Shown here one piece after another: positions 16,092 through 23,902 of a stretch of 64,000 bases of DNA (positions are counted from its first letter, which is position 1; every line of letters starts with the position of its first letter). Under the pieces are notes generated by a model, which was not told the origin of the DNA, did no database searches, and worked only from the letters and a program-made list of their open reading frames with translations. This DNA is from JAFGSI01 sp041287425 (lineage in GTDB: Bacteria > Chloroflexota > Anaerolineae > Anaerolineales > Villigracilaceae). The DNA is taken from NCBI GenBank assembly GCA_041287425.1, contig JBEULG010000032.1, positions 1 through 64,000 of the forward strand, in the 5' to 3' direction. A program made the position numbers and the translations under genes.

Positions 16092-17321
16092 TTATTCTGC
16101 TGGAGGGGTGGCGCGGGAGGGGCGGGCAGCCGAGCGGCGTTTCTTGAGCCAGGTGTGGAAACGCTGCCACAGCGATGGCTGGGAGGGCGGGGGCAGGTCG
16201 TCTCCGGGCGGCCAGGGATCGCGGTCGAGCATTTTGCGGACAACGTACTTGCTGATGAGTTGGAAGGTTGCCAGGAGCGGCGCGGCCAGGATGACGCCAA
16301 TCACACCGAAGAGGTTGGCGGCAATCAGGGCGGCGATCAGGACGAAGGCCGGGTGCACCCGCAAGGCGGAGGCCATCACGCGCGGGTTGATCAGGTTGTT
16401 GAATATCTGGTCAATGAAAAAGGCGATGGCGATGACCAGGCCGGTAAAGGCAAGCGGGGCCAGGCCGAAGAGATTGGTCGGCTGGAAATAGGTGACCAAT
16501 CCGAGGACCAGCCAGTTGATGGCCGGGCCCACGTAGGGCAGGAAGTTGGCAAAACCGGTGATGAGCGCCAGTACCACCGCATAACGCACTCCCAGGACGC
16601 TCAATATGAGTGCATAGACGAGCGAGGTCAGTAGAAAGATGATGATCTGGCCGCGCAGGAAGGCATTCCAGATGGCGTTCAATTTCTGCCGCATGCGGCG
16701 GACGTCCTCGGCGTAGAGCGGAATCTCTATCTGGATGATGCGCTCGCGCAGGCCGCCGCTTTCGAGCAGGAAGAAGTAGGAGACCACCAGAATGAAAATC
16801 AGCCAGCCGACCATGGACGCCGCACTGCTGGCGATTCTTCCTACCATGTTGCCGAGGCTTCCCAGAGCCGGTTCGATGTACCCCAACACCTGATCGCCCA
16901 GTGCCTGCCAATCGATTTCCGAAGAGTCGAGGGCGAGCGGTCCAATTTGAGAAATTTGACTGCTCAGGTCGTTGACGAAGGCGGGAATGTCATCAATATT
17001 ATTCTGGATGAAACGTATCAGATTTTGAACTTGTTGTACCAGTTCCATGCCGCCTAAGGTCAGCAATGTGACCAGAATGCCGACCAGGACAAGATAGATG
17101 ATGTTTACCCAGGCCTTCCACGACAGGGGAGTCTTGGCGGTCAGGAAGGAGGCCACCGGATGCAACAGGTAGGCCAGCACAGAGGCCATCAGGATGGGCG
17201 CAATCAGATTGCGGAAGCGAATCAACAGGGCGCCGAAGATGACAACGATGACCAGCGCCACGACCAGTTTGGTAATGGCATTCCAACGAGGAGAGGCGGG
17301 AGAATCGTATCTGGCTGTCAT
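16092..17321 (-). CDS. AI-2E family transporter (PerM-like permease)
   Basis: Integral membrane protein, 409 residues, about 8 TM segments, of the AI-2E / PerM family. Typical features are the N-terminal NLIAPILMASVLAYLLHPV, the large extracytoplasmic loop (about 85-150), and the C-terminal PYVGPAINWLVLGLV...GVIGVILAAPLLATFQL block. Members include pump-like exporters and Na+/H+ antiporters, so the substrate (not necessarily AI-2) cannot be given. A basic Pro-rich cytoplasmic tail (about 375-409) is present. It ends about 125 nt before the 58-residue gene, with no terminator visible, so the two may share a transcript. Confidence 0.93.
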   Translation of the reverse strand: MTARYDSPASPRWNAITKLVVALVIVVIFGALLIRFRNLIAPILMASVLAYLLHPVASFLTAKTPLSWKAWVNIIYLVLVGILVTLLTLGGMELVQQVQNLIRFIQNNIDDIPAFVNDLSSQISQIGPLALDSSEIDWQALGDQVLGYIEPALGSLGNMVGRIASSAASMVGWLIFILVVSYFFLLESGGLRERIIQIEIPLYAEDVRRMRQKLNAIWNAFLRGQIIIFLLTSLVYALILSVLGVRYAVVLALITGFANFLPYVGPAINWLVLGLVTYFQPTNLFGLAPLAFTGLVIAIAFFIDQIFNNLINPRVMASALRVHPAFVLIAALIAANLFGVIGVILAAPLLATFQLISKYVVRKMLDRDPWPPGDDLPPPSQPSLWQRFHTWLKKRRSAARPSRATPPAE

Positions 17322-17436
17322 GCTGAGGTAGATTCTAGCCCCGTTGGGGCGATTTTACAACCGTGCCAGCCGGTATAATCATGGCTTTCTCAAAGTCCAC
17401 CGATGGCTGCTGGGCTGGATGGCCGGAAACGAAGAT

Positions 17437-17456
17437 GGGCGACCGTAGGGTCGCCC
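17437..17456 (-). terminator. Hairpin downstream of the FHA gene
   Basis: Perfect 8-bp arms GGGCGACC and GGTCGCCC with a 4-nt loop, 23 nt past the FHA stop. There is no T-run on either strand, so this could be a 3' stabilising stem and not a terminator. Confidence 0.4.
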
Positions 17457-17478
17457 TGGTTTGTTGAGGAGAGGCGCA

Positions 17479-18108
17479 TTAGGGGCAAACGCCGCCTAGA
17501 ATTTGGGTGACAATGTTGAAGGGGAAGGCACACCAGCGCGCCCCGGTCGGATCGGCGTCCGCGTAGAGCAGGCTGGCGATGCACCCCAGAACCACGCACA
17601 GGACGAGCACCCCAATCACAATCAGGATAATCTTGGTGTTGCCTTGTTTGGCTGGCGCAGTTGGTGCGGCTACAGCAGGAACCTGGCCCGCATAGGCCGG
17701 CGCGGGGGCGGGGGCCGGCGCCGCGACTGGCGCGGCAGGGGGCGGCGGAACGGCAGCCACCGCGGCTTTGGCCGCTTTTCGCGAGGCGATCATGGTTGCG
17801 TTCGGGTCGCTGGTCGCTTCGAACATGAGAACGATATTTTCTCCCAGCGAGACCAGGTCGCCCGGCCGCAAAGTATATGGCGCGCTCAGGCGTTGCCCGC
17901 TGACGAACGTGCCATTGGTCGAGCCCAAGTCTTCGATGACGTATTCGCTGCCCCGCAGAGTTAGTTTGGCGTGCTTGCGCGAGACCTCGGCGTCGTTGAT
18001 GGTAATGGCGTTGGAGGTGTCGCGGCCGATGGTCAGTTCGGTCTGTTCCAACGGATAGACTTTGCCGGGGGTCGGGCCCGAGCGCATGACGAATTGATAT
18101 TGAGCCAT
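17479..18108 (-). CDS. FHA-domain protein with C-terminal membrane anchor
   Basis: Phosphothreonine-binding protein, 209 residues. FHA domain at about 20-95, with the binding loop residues visible in LTIGRDTSNAITINDAEVSRKHAKL and LGSTNGTFVSGQRL. A long Ala/Pro linker (about 110-155) follows, then one TM helix (about 159-181) and a short outer segment with two Cys. The FHA domain would be cytoplasmic and tethered to the membrane, reading Ser/Thr kinase signals; no kinase gene is in the window. AGGAGG precedes the ATG. It seems to be a single-gene unit. Confidence 0.9.
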   Translation of the reverse strand: MAQYQFVMRSGPTPGKVYPLEQTELTIGRDTSNAITINDAEVSRKHAKLTLRGSEYVIEDLGSTNGTFVSGQRLSAPYTLRPGDLVSLGENIVLMFEATSDPNATMIASRKAAKAAVAAVPPPPAAPVAAPAPAPAPAYAGQVPAVAAPTAPAKQGNTKIILIVIGVLVLCVVLGCIASLLYADADPTGARWCAFPFNIVTQILGGVCP

Positions 18109-18159
18109 AGGTTCCTCCTGGATGCCGCCTTACAAATTTGTTAATAGTTTAATGAGTTT

Positions 18160-18189
18160 GTGCCAAAAAGTCAAATTGGACTTTGGCAC
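18160..18189 (-). terminator. Hairpin after the dprE1-like gene
   Basis: Inverted repeat GTGCCAAAAAGTC (18160-18172) / GACTTTGGCAC (18179-18189) with two unpaired A residues, followed on the minus strand by an A/T-rich stretch. It lies between the stop of the DprE1-like gene and the start of the FHA gene. Confidence 0.45.
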
Positions 18190-18218
18190 TAGGGGACTTC
18201 GAGAAAGCCCCGTTGACA

Positions 18219-19637
18219 CTATTCCTGTTCGCCGAACAGGCGCCGGTACAGGTCCGACTGAAGCAGATGGTGGGGGTCGCAGCGTTTCTTGAGGGCCTTG
18301 AATTTTGCTACGGCTTCTGCGCTCAGGAAGCGCCGGGCGGTTTCGGGGGAGGTTTCACTGTTCTTGGCAAAATAGAAGCGGCCGCCGGCCTCCAGAGCGA
18401 TGCGGTCGAAATCCTCCAGCATGGTGGCCAGGCGCGCCCGCTTGCTTTCGGTGACTTTGAAATCCAGGGCCAGGGAGAAGCCGTCCACGGCGTGGGAGAG
18501 TAAGAAGCCATCGGGGCGGTGGCGCTTGGTCACACCGAGGTAGGAGGGCAGGTCGCGGCGGCGCGAGAGGGTCAGCATTTCGGCCCAGGCGTCGCGGGCG
18601 GTTTCTTTGGGGAGGAAAGACTGGTATTGAATCAGGCCCTGGCGTCCGTAAGCCAGTTCCCAGTCGGGGACGTAATCGAGCAGGAAGTGGAACGCGGCAT
18701 GAGTCTGACTGTAGGAGCGAGCGGGCAGGCTCAGCAGGTATTTGGCGGAGTTGACGGCCCAAGCGCCGAGGTTGTTCATGAAGGGGGCCATGAAATAGTG
18801 TAACAGCGATTTAGGCACCAGGCCGAAGAATTTGGAGGGCAGGGTCTGATAGTCGACCCGCAGGCTGCGTTCGGGATGGGTGTCCTGGCCCTCGGGCAAA
18901 TAGTCGGCGGCGTGAATCTGGCCGCGTCCCAGGCCGGGGCCGCCGGCGGTGGCATCCAGCCAGCCGACGATGTAATCGTGGGCCGGGGCGCCCGCCTCGA
19001 GGGCGGCCAGGTGGGCGTTCAAGTCTGGCACATGCCAGGCGCGCACCCGCAGGAAGCCGGAGTGAATTTTTTTCATCTGCAGCGTAATGGTCGTGAAGAC
19101 GCCCAGCATGCCCAGCCCGCCGACGGCGGCATAGAACAGGTCGCGGTTTTTCTTGGGGCCGCAGATGATTTCCAGACCGGTCGGCAGCAGGAGGGTAAAT
19201 TCGAGGACGTGTTCGCCGAGAGTGCCCATGCGAAAATTGTTCTTGCCGTGGATGTTCATCGCCAGGCAGCCGCCCAGGGTGGTGGTCATGGTTCCCGACA
19301 CGACCGGCGGCCACCAGCCGTCGGGCAAGGTGTGCTGCCAGAGTTGCTGGATGGTGACGCCCGGTTCGAGGCGGATGAGGCCGGTTTCGGGATTCCATTC
19401 GAGGATGCGGTTCATGCGGCGCAGGTCGAGCACGATTCCGCCACCGTTGAGGGCGGCGTCGTTGTAACTTTTGCCGGCGCCGCGCAGGCCGATGGTCAGC
19501 CCTCTTTCCCTGGCCGTTTTGAAGATTTGCTCGATTTCTTCGACCGAGGTGGGCTGGTACAGGTAGGCTGGCGCGTAGAGCGAGCGTCCGAAGTTGCCCA
19601 GGCGGTTCAGCGTTTGGAAAGATGGAATCGGGTTCAT
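18219..19637 (-). CDS. DprE1-like FAD-dependent oxidase
   Basis: FAD-binding (PCMH/VAO-type) oxidoreductase, 472 residues, resembling decaprenylphosphoryl-ribose 2-oxidase (DprE1). The FAD domain is at about 20-190, with GLRGAGKSYNDAA and SGTMTTTLGGCLAMNIHGKNN. The C-terminal part matches DprE1 in order: YQSFLPKET, SYLGVTKRHRPDG, FSLALDFKV, GGRFYFAKNS and KKRCDPHHLLQSDLYRRL. The Lys corresponding to mycobacterial K418 is kept in FAKNS, while the Cys387 position is Ala (FSLALDF). It starts 3 nt after an SDR like DprE2. In mycobacteria the pair epimerises polyprenyl-phosphoryl ribose to arabinose. A parallel lipid-linked sugar epimerisation here is plausible but inferred. Confidence 0.85.
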   Translation of the reverse strand: MNPIPSFQTLNRLGNFGRSLYAPAYLYQPTSVEEIEQIFKTARERGLTIGLRGAGKSYNDAALNGGGIVLDLRRMNRILEWNPETGLIRLEPGVTIQQLWQHTLPDGWWPPVVSGTMTTTLGGCLAMNIHGKNNFRMGTLGEHVLEFTLLLPTGLEIICGPKKNRDLFYAAVGGLGMLGVFTTITLQMKKIHSGFLRVRAWHVPDLNAHLAALEAGAPAHDYIVGWLDATAGGPGLGRGQIHAADYLPEGQDTHPERSLRVDYQTLPSKFFGLVPKSLLHYFMAPFMNNLGAWAVNSAKYLLSLPARSYSQTHAAFHFLLDYVPDWELAYGRQGLIQYQSFLPKETARDAWAEMLTLSRRRDLPSYLGVTKRHRPDGFLLSHAVDGFSLALDFKVTESKRARLATMLEDFDRIALEAGGRFYFAKNSETSPETARRFLSAEAVAKFKALKKRCDPHHLLQSDLYRRLFGEQE

Positions 19638-19640
19638 AAG

Positions 19641-20438
19641 TCAGGCCAGGAAACGCAAACGGCGAAAAATGAAGGAGGGGATGAGGCGGATGACCAGCAT
19701 AATCCATCCCCAGCGGGCGGGCGTGTAGATGGATTGCCGACGACGGCGGATGGCTTTGCAGATGTCGGCGGCGGCCTGCTCGGGGGAGATGACCATGAAG
19801 GGGCGCTGGGCCTGTTTGAGCATGTCGGTGGCGACGAAGCCGGGGCGAACCGTGAGGACGTGCACGCCGTAGCGGCTGAGGCGGTTGCGCAGGGCTTCCA
19901 GGTAGCAGGTCAGGGCGGCTTTGGAGGCGGTGTAGGCCGGGTTGCCGGCCCGGCCGCGGTCCCCGGCGACCGAAGAAATGCCGACGATCTGACCGCTTTT
20001 CAGTTGTTGGAAGATGGCCGCCGCGTGATCCAGCCAGGCCAGCGCTCCGACATAATTGATCTCTGTCATGAGCAGGTCTTTTTCGAAATCGTAGGCTTCG
20101 GGGCCGGCGGGCAGGTTGACCCCCGCATTGTAGATGACCAGGTCCAGGCTGCCGAGGTCGGCCAGGATGCGTTGCAGCAAGGCTGGCACGGCGGCGCGGT
20201 CGCGCACATCGTGCACATAATAGACGGCGCGCACCTCTCCGCAAGCGGTGTTGATCTCTTCGCATAGGCGTTGAAGGAGGTCTTTGCGGCGGGCCAGGAG
20301 GGCTAGGTCGTACCCCTCCTGAGCCAGGCGGCGGGCCAGGGCCGCGCCGATTCCGCTTGAGGCGCCGATCAACAATGCCTTCCGGCGCGGCCGGAGAGGC
20401 GTACTGCGAGGCGGCATGGCTAGGGCGTTCTTGGGCAT
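19641..20438 (-). CDS. DprE2-like SDR oxidoreductase
   Basis: NAD(P)-dependent SDR, 265 residues from ATG 20436-20438, which has AGGAGG 6 nt upstream; an in-frame ATG at 20453 would place that ribosome-binding site inside the gene. Cofactor motif GASSGIG at 25-31; catalytic S156, Y169 and K173 in YTASK. A long C-terminus ends in a hydrophobic, basic segment (WGWIMLVIRLIPSFIFRRLRF), as in membrane-associated SDRs of the DprE2 type. The 3-nt gap to the FAD oxidase and shared orientation suggest a two-enzyme oxidation-reduction (epimerase) unit. A stand-alone SDR of lipid metabolism is the alternative reading. Confidence 0.82.
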   Translation of the reverse strand: MPKNALAMPPRSTPLRPRRKALLIGASSGIGAALARRLAQEGYDLALLARRKDLLQRLCEEINTACGEVRAVYYVHDVRDRAAVPALLQRILADLGSLDLVIYNAGVNLPAGPEAYDFEKDLLMTEINYVGALAWLDHAAAIFQQLKSGQIVGISSVAGDRGRAGNPAYTASKAALTCYLEALRNRLSRYGVHVLTVRPGFVATDMLKQAQRPFMVISPEQAAADICKAIRRRRQSIYTPARWGWIMLVIRLIPSFIFRRLRFLA

Positions 20439-20620
20439 GGTTCCTCCTGGCATCTATTATACTCGCAGGCTGCTGCCCATGTTCTTGCGCTTTGGAGATC
20501 ACTTCCTGGTCGCCGAAAGCGCTTTCGGAAGATGCATAAAAAGTCCCATTCCTTTTTCTCTGCTAAAGCAGTATGATATGAAAAATGGTGTTCGGCTGCC
20601 CGGTTTTAGAGGAGATAACG

Positions 20621-21832
20621 TTGAAAGCCAAGCCGTCTTTGCCGCGTTCGATTGTCCGCCGTGTATTGGGGGGTGATTTGCTCGAGGCAGAAAAAGAATA
20701 TGTACTCGAACTCTTGATCATCTTGGGAAAGACCCTCGAAGAGCAAGGCGTTTTGCCGTCTGGGCAGGTGTACAACCGCTTGCTGACAAGGCTGACGGAC
20801 GATTCTCGTTTGTTGAACCTCCTCGGGCAGCCCGTCGCCGAACTGGAGGCACTCAAACGAATCTCTTTCAATTTGACCTCCAGCCTTGATCTCTCGACCG
20901 TCTTGAGAGGGGTGGTGGATGAGGCCCTGCGCCTGGTCAAAAATGCTTCCGATGCCAATATCTTTCTCTATAGCGAGGGTCAATTGACATTCGGGGCAGC
21001 CCTCGATGTGGAGGGAAAGCGCGATACGCAATTTGCCGAACCGCGTCCGAACGGCCTGACATACACGGTCGCCCGCCAAAAGCGGATGATCGTCGTCGAG
21101 AATATGCGCGCTCACCCTCTCTTTCGCGACGCGCCTCCCGATTGGAAGGGTTCCATTGTCGGCTTGCCGCTGATGATGGGCAGCCGGGTGGTGGGAGTGA
21201 TGAATCTCTCCCGCACAGTGACCGGCCCCTTTTCGCCGGCGGAAATCCGCCTGTTGACTCTCCTGGCCGACCAGGCGGCAATTGCAATTGTCAATGCCCG
21301 TCTGCACCAGGCGGTCAGCCGGCAGGCCCGCATAGACGTCCTGACCGGCTTACCCAATCGCCGCGGCCTGGACGAACGGCTGGAACAGGAAATTGCCCAG
21401 GCCGAGCGGCTGGGAGGCGTTTTCAGCGTGATGATGCTGGACATCGACGGATTCAAGCAAGTCAATGACGCCTATGGCCACGAGGCGGGCGATGACATCT
21501 TGCGCCAGGTAGCGACGGCCCTGCTGCGGACGGTGCGCGCCTCTGATTTTTTGGCGCGCTACGGCGGCGACGAGATGACCCTGGTTCTGCCCGGCACCGA
21601 CTTGCCTCAGGCCCAGGTGGTCGCCCAAAAAATCCATGAGCACATGCAAAACCTCGTCCTGATCCTGCCGGCGGGCAAGACGATCAAACTGGAAATTTCA
21701 GGGGGCATTGCCATGTATCCCCTGCATGGCCGGACGGCGGCCGGCCTGCTGCGCGCCGCCGACGAGGCTCTCTACCATGCCAAGCGCGTTGGCCGCGGCC
21801 GTTTCCTGCTCGCCGAAACCGACGAAGATTGA
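20621..21832 (+). CDS. GAF-GGDEF diguanylate cyclase
   Basis: Cyclic-di-GMP synthase, 403 residues from TTG 20621, which has AGAGGAG 6 nt upstream; ATG 20585 in frame lacks a ribosome-binding site but is possible. An N-terminal helical region (about 1-75) precedes a GAF domain (about 80-225), then a GGDEF domain beginning DVLTGLPNRRGLDERL. The active-site loop reads YGGDEM, with Met in place of the final Phe, and the inhibitory I-site RxxD is present as RASD five residues before it. MMLDIDGFKQVND supplies the metal ligand. No TM segments, so it is cytoplasmic. The GAF ligand is unknown. Confidence 0.88.
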   Translation: MKAKPSLPRSIVRRVLGGDLLEAEKEYVLELLIILGKTLEEQGVLPSGQVYNRLLTRLTDDSRLLNLLGQPVAELEALKRISFNLTSSLDLSTVLRGVVDEALRLVKNASDANIFLYSEGQLTFGAALDVEGKRDTQFAEPRPNGLTYTVARQKRMIVVENMRAHPLFRDAPPDWKGSIVGLPLMMGSRVVGVMNLSRTVTGPFSPAEIRLLTLLADQAAIAIVNARLHQAVSRQARIDVLTGLPNRRGLDERLEQEIAQAERLGGVFSVMMLDIDGFKQVNDAYGHEAGDDILRQVATALLRTVRASDFLARYGGDEMTLVLPGTDLPQAQVVAQKIHEHMQNLVLILPAGKTIKLEISGGIAMYPLHGRTAAGLLRAADEALYHAKRVGRGRFLLAETDED

Positions 21833-21876
21833 CAACGAGAGGGGGAGAGACGCCTGACGACCGGTTGGTTTGAGGC

Positions 21877-21882
21877 TATAAT
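21877..21882 (+). promoter_or_regulatory. -10 box upstream of the XPB-like gene
   Basis: TATAAT, 40 nt upstream of ATG 21922 and 45 nt past the stop of the diguanylate cyclase. The -35 is not clear. Confidence 0.4.
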
Positions 21883-21921
21883 TCCACCATCCTTTGACTT
21901 GTTCGTCAATCGTGGCGACCC

Positions 21922-23589
21922 ATGCCTGCGCTGCTCCCGTCTTTGCAAGGAAACGATATCGGTTACCTGCGCATCGTGGCCGAACTGTGGGGGGTGGACC
22001 TGACGGCTTCTCATTTTGAACTGGCCTTGCAGGAGTTGACCGCTGCTCTTCTCGACCCCGACCTGGTCGCGGAGGTGGTGAGCGCTTTACCCGCCGAGGC
22101 TCGTTCTGCCCTCCAGGCGCTGATCGAGAACGGCGGCCGAATCCCCTGGGCGGCGTTCGCCCGCCGATTCGGTGAAATTCGTCAGGCCGGCCCGGCGCGC
22201 CGCGACCGCGAGCGTCTCTACCTTCAGCCCATCTCTGCCGCGGAAGCGCTGTTCTACCGCGCCCTCCTGGCGCGCGCTTTCTTCGATACCCCCTCCGGGA
22301 CTCAGGAGTTTGCGTATGTGCCGGAAGATTTGCTGAGTCTGCTGGAGAAGAATATGAGTGGACAGCCAGAAGAAGACGCCGACTCTCAGGCCTCTTTTTC
22401 TGAGCGCCAGCCGCCGCTTGGACGGCCAGCCTCGCCGAAGGAGCGCGAACGCCCCCTGCCAGTCTGTGACCGTCTGCTCGACGACGCCACGACCCTGTTG
22501 GCCGCCCTGCGCATGGGACTGCCGCCGCCGGTCACGCCCGTCCCCGGCGAGGTGGTGCGGCTGCTCCTGCAGGAGGCCGGGATTCTGGCCTCTTCGCCGC
22601 AGGGCGAACAGGTGAACCTCGATGCCGTCAGGCAATTTCTGGAAACCCCGCGGGCAGAGGCGCTGGCCTGGCTACGACGCGCCTGGCAGAGCAGCGACCG
22701 CTTCGACGAGTTGCGATTGATGCCCGCCTTGCTTTGTGAGGGGGATTGGCAGAATCGGCCGGCCGCTGCCCGTCAATTCCTGCTCGATTTGCTGGCCGCC
22801 ATCCCCCCCGCCCGCTGGTGGAGCCTGGCCGCCTTTGTGCGCGATGTGAAAGAGAAATACCCCGATTTTCAGCGCCCGGCAGGCAATTATGATTCTTGGA
22901 TTGTCAAGCGGCGGGCGGATGGGGTTTACCTGAGGGGATTCTCGTCCTGGGATGAGGTGGATGGGGCATGGATACGCTATTTTATCACCGGCCCGCTGTA
23001 TTGGCTGGGGATGACGCTCCTGGCCACACCGGCAGACGATGAGACCGTGACGGCTTTTCAGGTCGTGCCGCCAGCGAGGCTGCGCTTTCCGGCGGAGGAG
23101 GGGCGGGCGCGGGTCACCTCCCAGGGGCGAATCGTCGCCCCGCGCCTCTTGCCGCGCCCGGTGCGCTATCAAATTGCCCGCTTCTGCGAATGGGAGCCAG
23201 AGCGGCCGGACGAGTATCGCTACCGGGTCACGCCTGCGTCCCTGACGCGCGCCAGGCAACAGGGCTTGAAAGTGGGCCAGTTGTTGAGTCTGCTGGCTAA
23301 ACACGCCGCAGCCGAGGTTCCGCTGTCTTTCATCCGCGCCCTCCAACGCTGGGAGCAGAACGGCAGCGAGGCGCGGGTCGAGACTCAGACCATCTTGCGG
23401 GTCAGCCGGCCGGAGGTCCTGGACGAGTTGCGCCGCTCGAAGGCCGGGCGTTTCCTCGGCGAGGCGCTTGGCCCGGCGGCGGTCGTCGTCCGCAAGGGCG
23501 CCGTTCCCCAAGTGTTGGCGACGCTGGCAGAGTTGGGTTTGCTGGTCGAAGAGGAGCGTCCGGAGAGTCAAGACAATCCTCTTCCTTGA
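21922..23589 (+). CDS. Helicase-associated (XPB/Ssl2 Helicase_C_3-like) protein lacking a helicase
   Basis: Cytoplasmic protein of 555 residues. The C-terminal third (about 395-545, from FQVVPPARLRF to VLATLAELGLLVEEE) resembles the helicase-associated domain that precedes the motor in XPB/Ssl2-type proteins of Actinobacteria and Chloroflexota. No Walker A or DEAD/DEAH-type motif exists in the gene, so it cannot be a helicase itself. The N-terminal half is helical, with winged-helix-like segments (ARSALQALIENGGRIPWAAFARRFGEI) and a low-complexity charged insert at about 147-180. It may be a DNA-binding partner of a separately encoded XPB. Family assignment is from recalled patterns, so moderate confidence. 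Confidence 0.6.
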   Translation: MPALLPSLQGNDIGYLRIVAELWGVDLTASHFELALQELTAALLDPDLVAEVVSALPAEARSALQALIENGGRIPWAAFARRFGEIRQAGPARRDRERLYLQPISAAEALFYRALLARAFFDTPSGTQEFAYVPEDLLSLLEKNMSGQPEEDADSQASFSERQPPLGRPASPKERERPLPVCDRLLDDATTLLAALRMGLPPPVTPVPGEVVRLLLQEAGILASSPQGEQVNLDAVRQFLETPRAEALAWLRRAWQSSDRFDELRLMPALLCEGDWQNRPAAARQFLLDLLAAIPPARWWSLAAFVRDVKEKYPDFQRPAGNYDSWIVKRRADGVYLRGFSSWDEVDGAWIRYFITGPLYWLGMTLLATPADDETVTAFQVVPPARLRFPAEEGRARVTSQGRIVAPRLLPRPVRYQIARFCEWEPERPDEYRYRVTPASLTRARQQGLKVGQLLSLLAKHAAAEVPLSFIRALQRWEQNGSEARVETQTILRVSRPEVLDELRRSKAGRFLGEALGPAAVVVRKGAVPQVLATLAELGLLVEEERPESQDNPLP

Positions 23590-23616
23590 CCGTTTCTCCT
23601 GGAAGTTGCGTATAAT
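23586..23616 (+). promoter_or_regulatory. Promoter of the ACP-oxoamine synthase operon
   Basis: TTGACC (23586-23591), 19-nt spacer, TATAAT (23611-23616). Transcription would start near 23623, 25 nt before the ACP ATG. The -35 overlaps the stop of the preceding gene. Confidence 0.6.
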
Positions 23617-23648
23617 ATAGGCAATTCTGAGCGAACAGAGGGAGCAAT

Positions 23649-23891
23649 ATGGATGATTTGAAGGCTGTCATTCTTGCGTATGTGGTCGATGAGTACGCTG
23701 GCGAGGGAGATGAAATCACTTACGATACGCCGCTCATTTCGAGCGGCCTGGTGGATTCGTTTTCCATGATTTCGCTGAAACGTTTTCTGGAAATGAAGTA
23801 TCAGATTTCCATCCCGGACGAGGCGGCGACGCCGGAGACCTTCGACAGCGTCGCGAAAATTGCCGCGCTGGTGCAGCGTTTCGTCAAGTAA
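23649..23891 (+). CDS. Acyl carrier protein
   Basis: Small acidic carrier protein, 80 residues, four-helix ACP fold. The phosphopantetheine attachment Ser is S37 in GLVDSFSM, followed by the conserved acidic helix. The motif is DSF, not the DSL of the fatty-acid-synthase AcpP, which suggests a dedicated carrier and not the housekeeping ACP. It lies 11 nt upstream of an alpha-oxoamine synthase and shares its promoter. The pairing suggests that acyl groups may be delivered to, or received from, the synthase on this carrier, as in some sphingolipid and prodiginine-type systems; that is an inference. Confidence 0.88.
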   Translation: MDDLKAVILAYVVDEYAGEGDEITYDTPLISSGLVDSFSMISLKRFLEMKYQISIPDEAATPETFDSVAKIAALVQRFVK

Positions 23892-23902
23892 GGAGCGGGG
23901 CG

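Noticed and set aside
17381..17464. 28-codon frame starting right after a TATAAT at 17374-17379
   Set aside because: No ribosome-binding site, overlaps a hairpin, and no recognisable protein; might be a leaderless micro-ORF but support is too weak.
18811..20502. 563-codon minus-strand frame across the DprE1/DprE2-like pair
   Set aside because: Out-of-frame shadow rich in Arg and Pro; both real genes have motifs and ribosome-binding sites.
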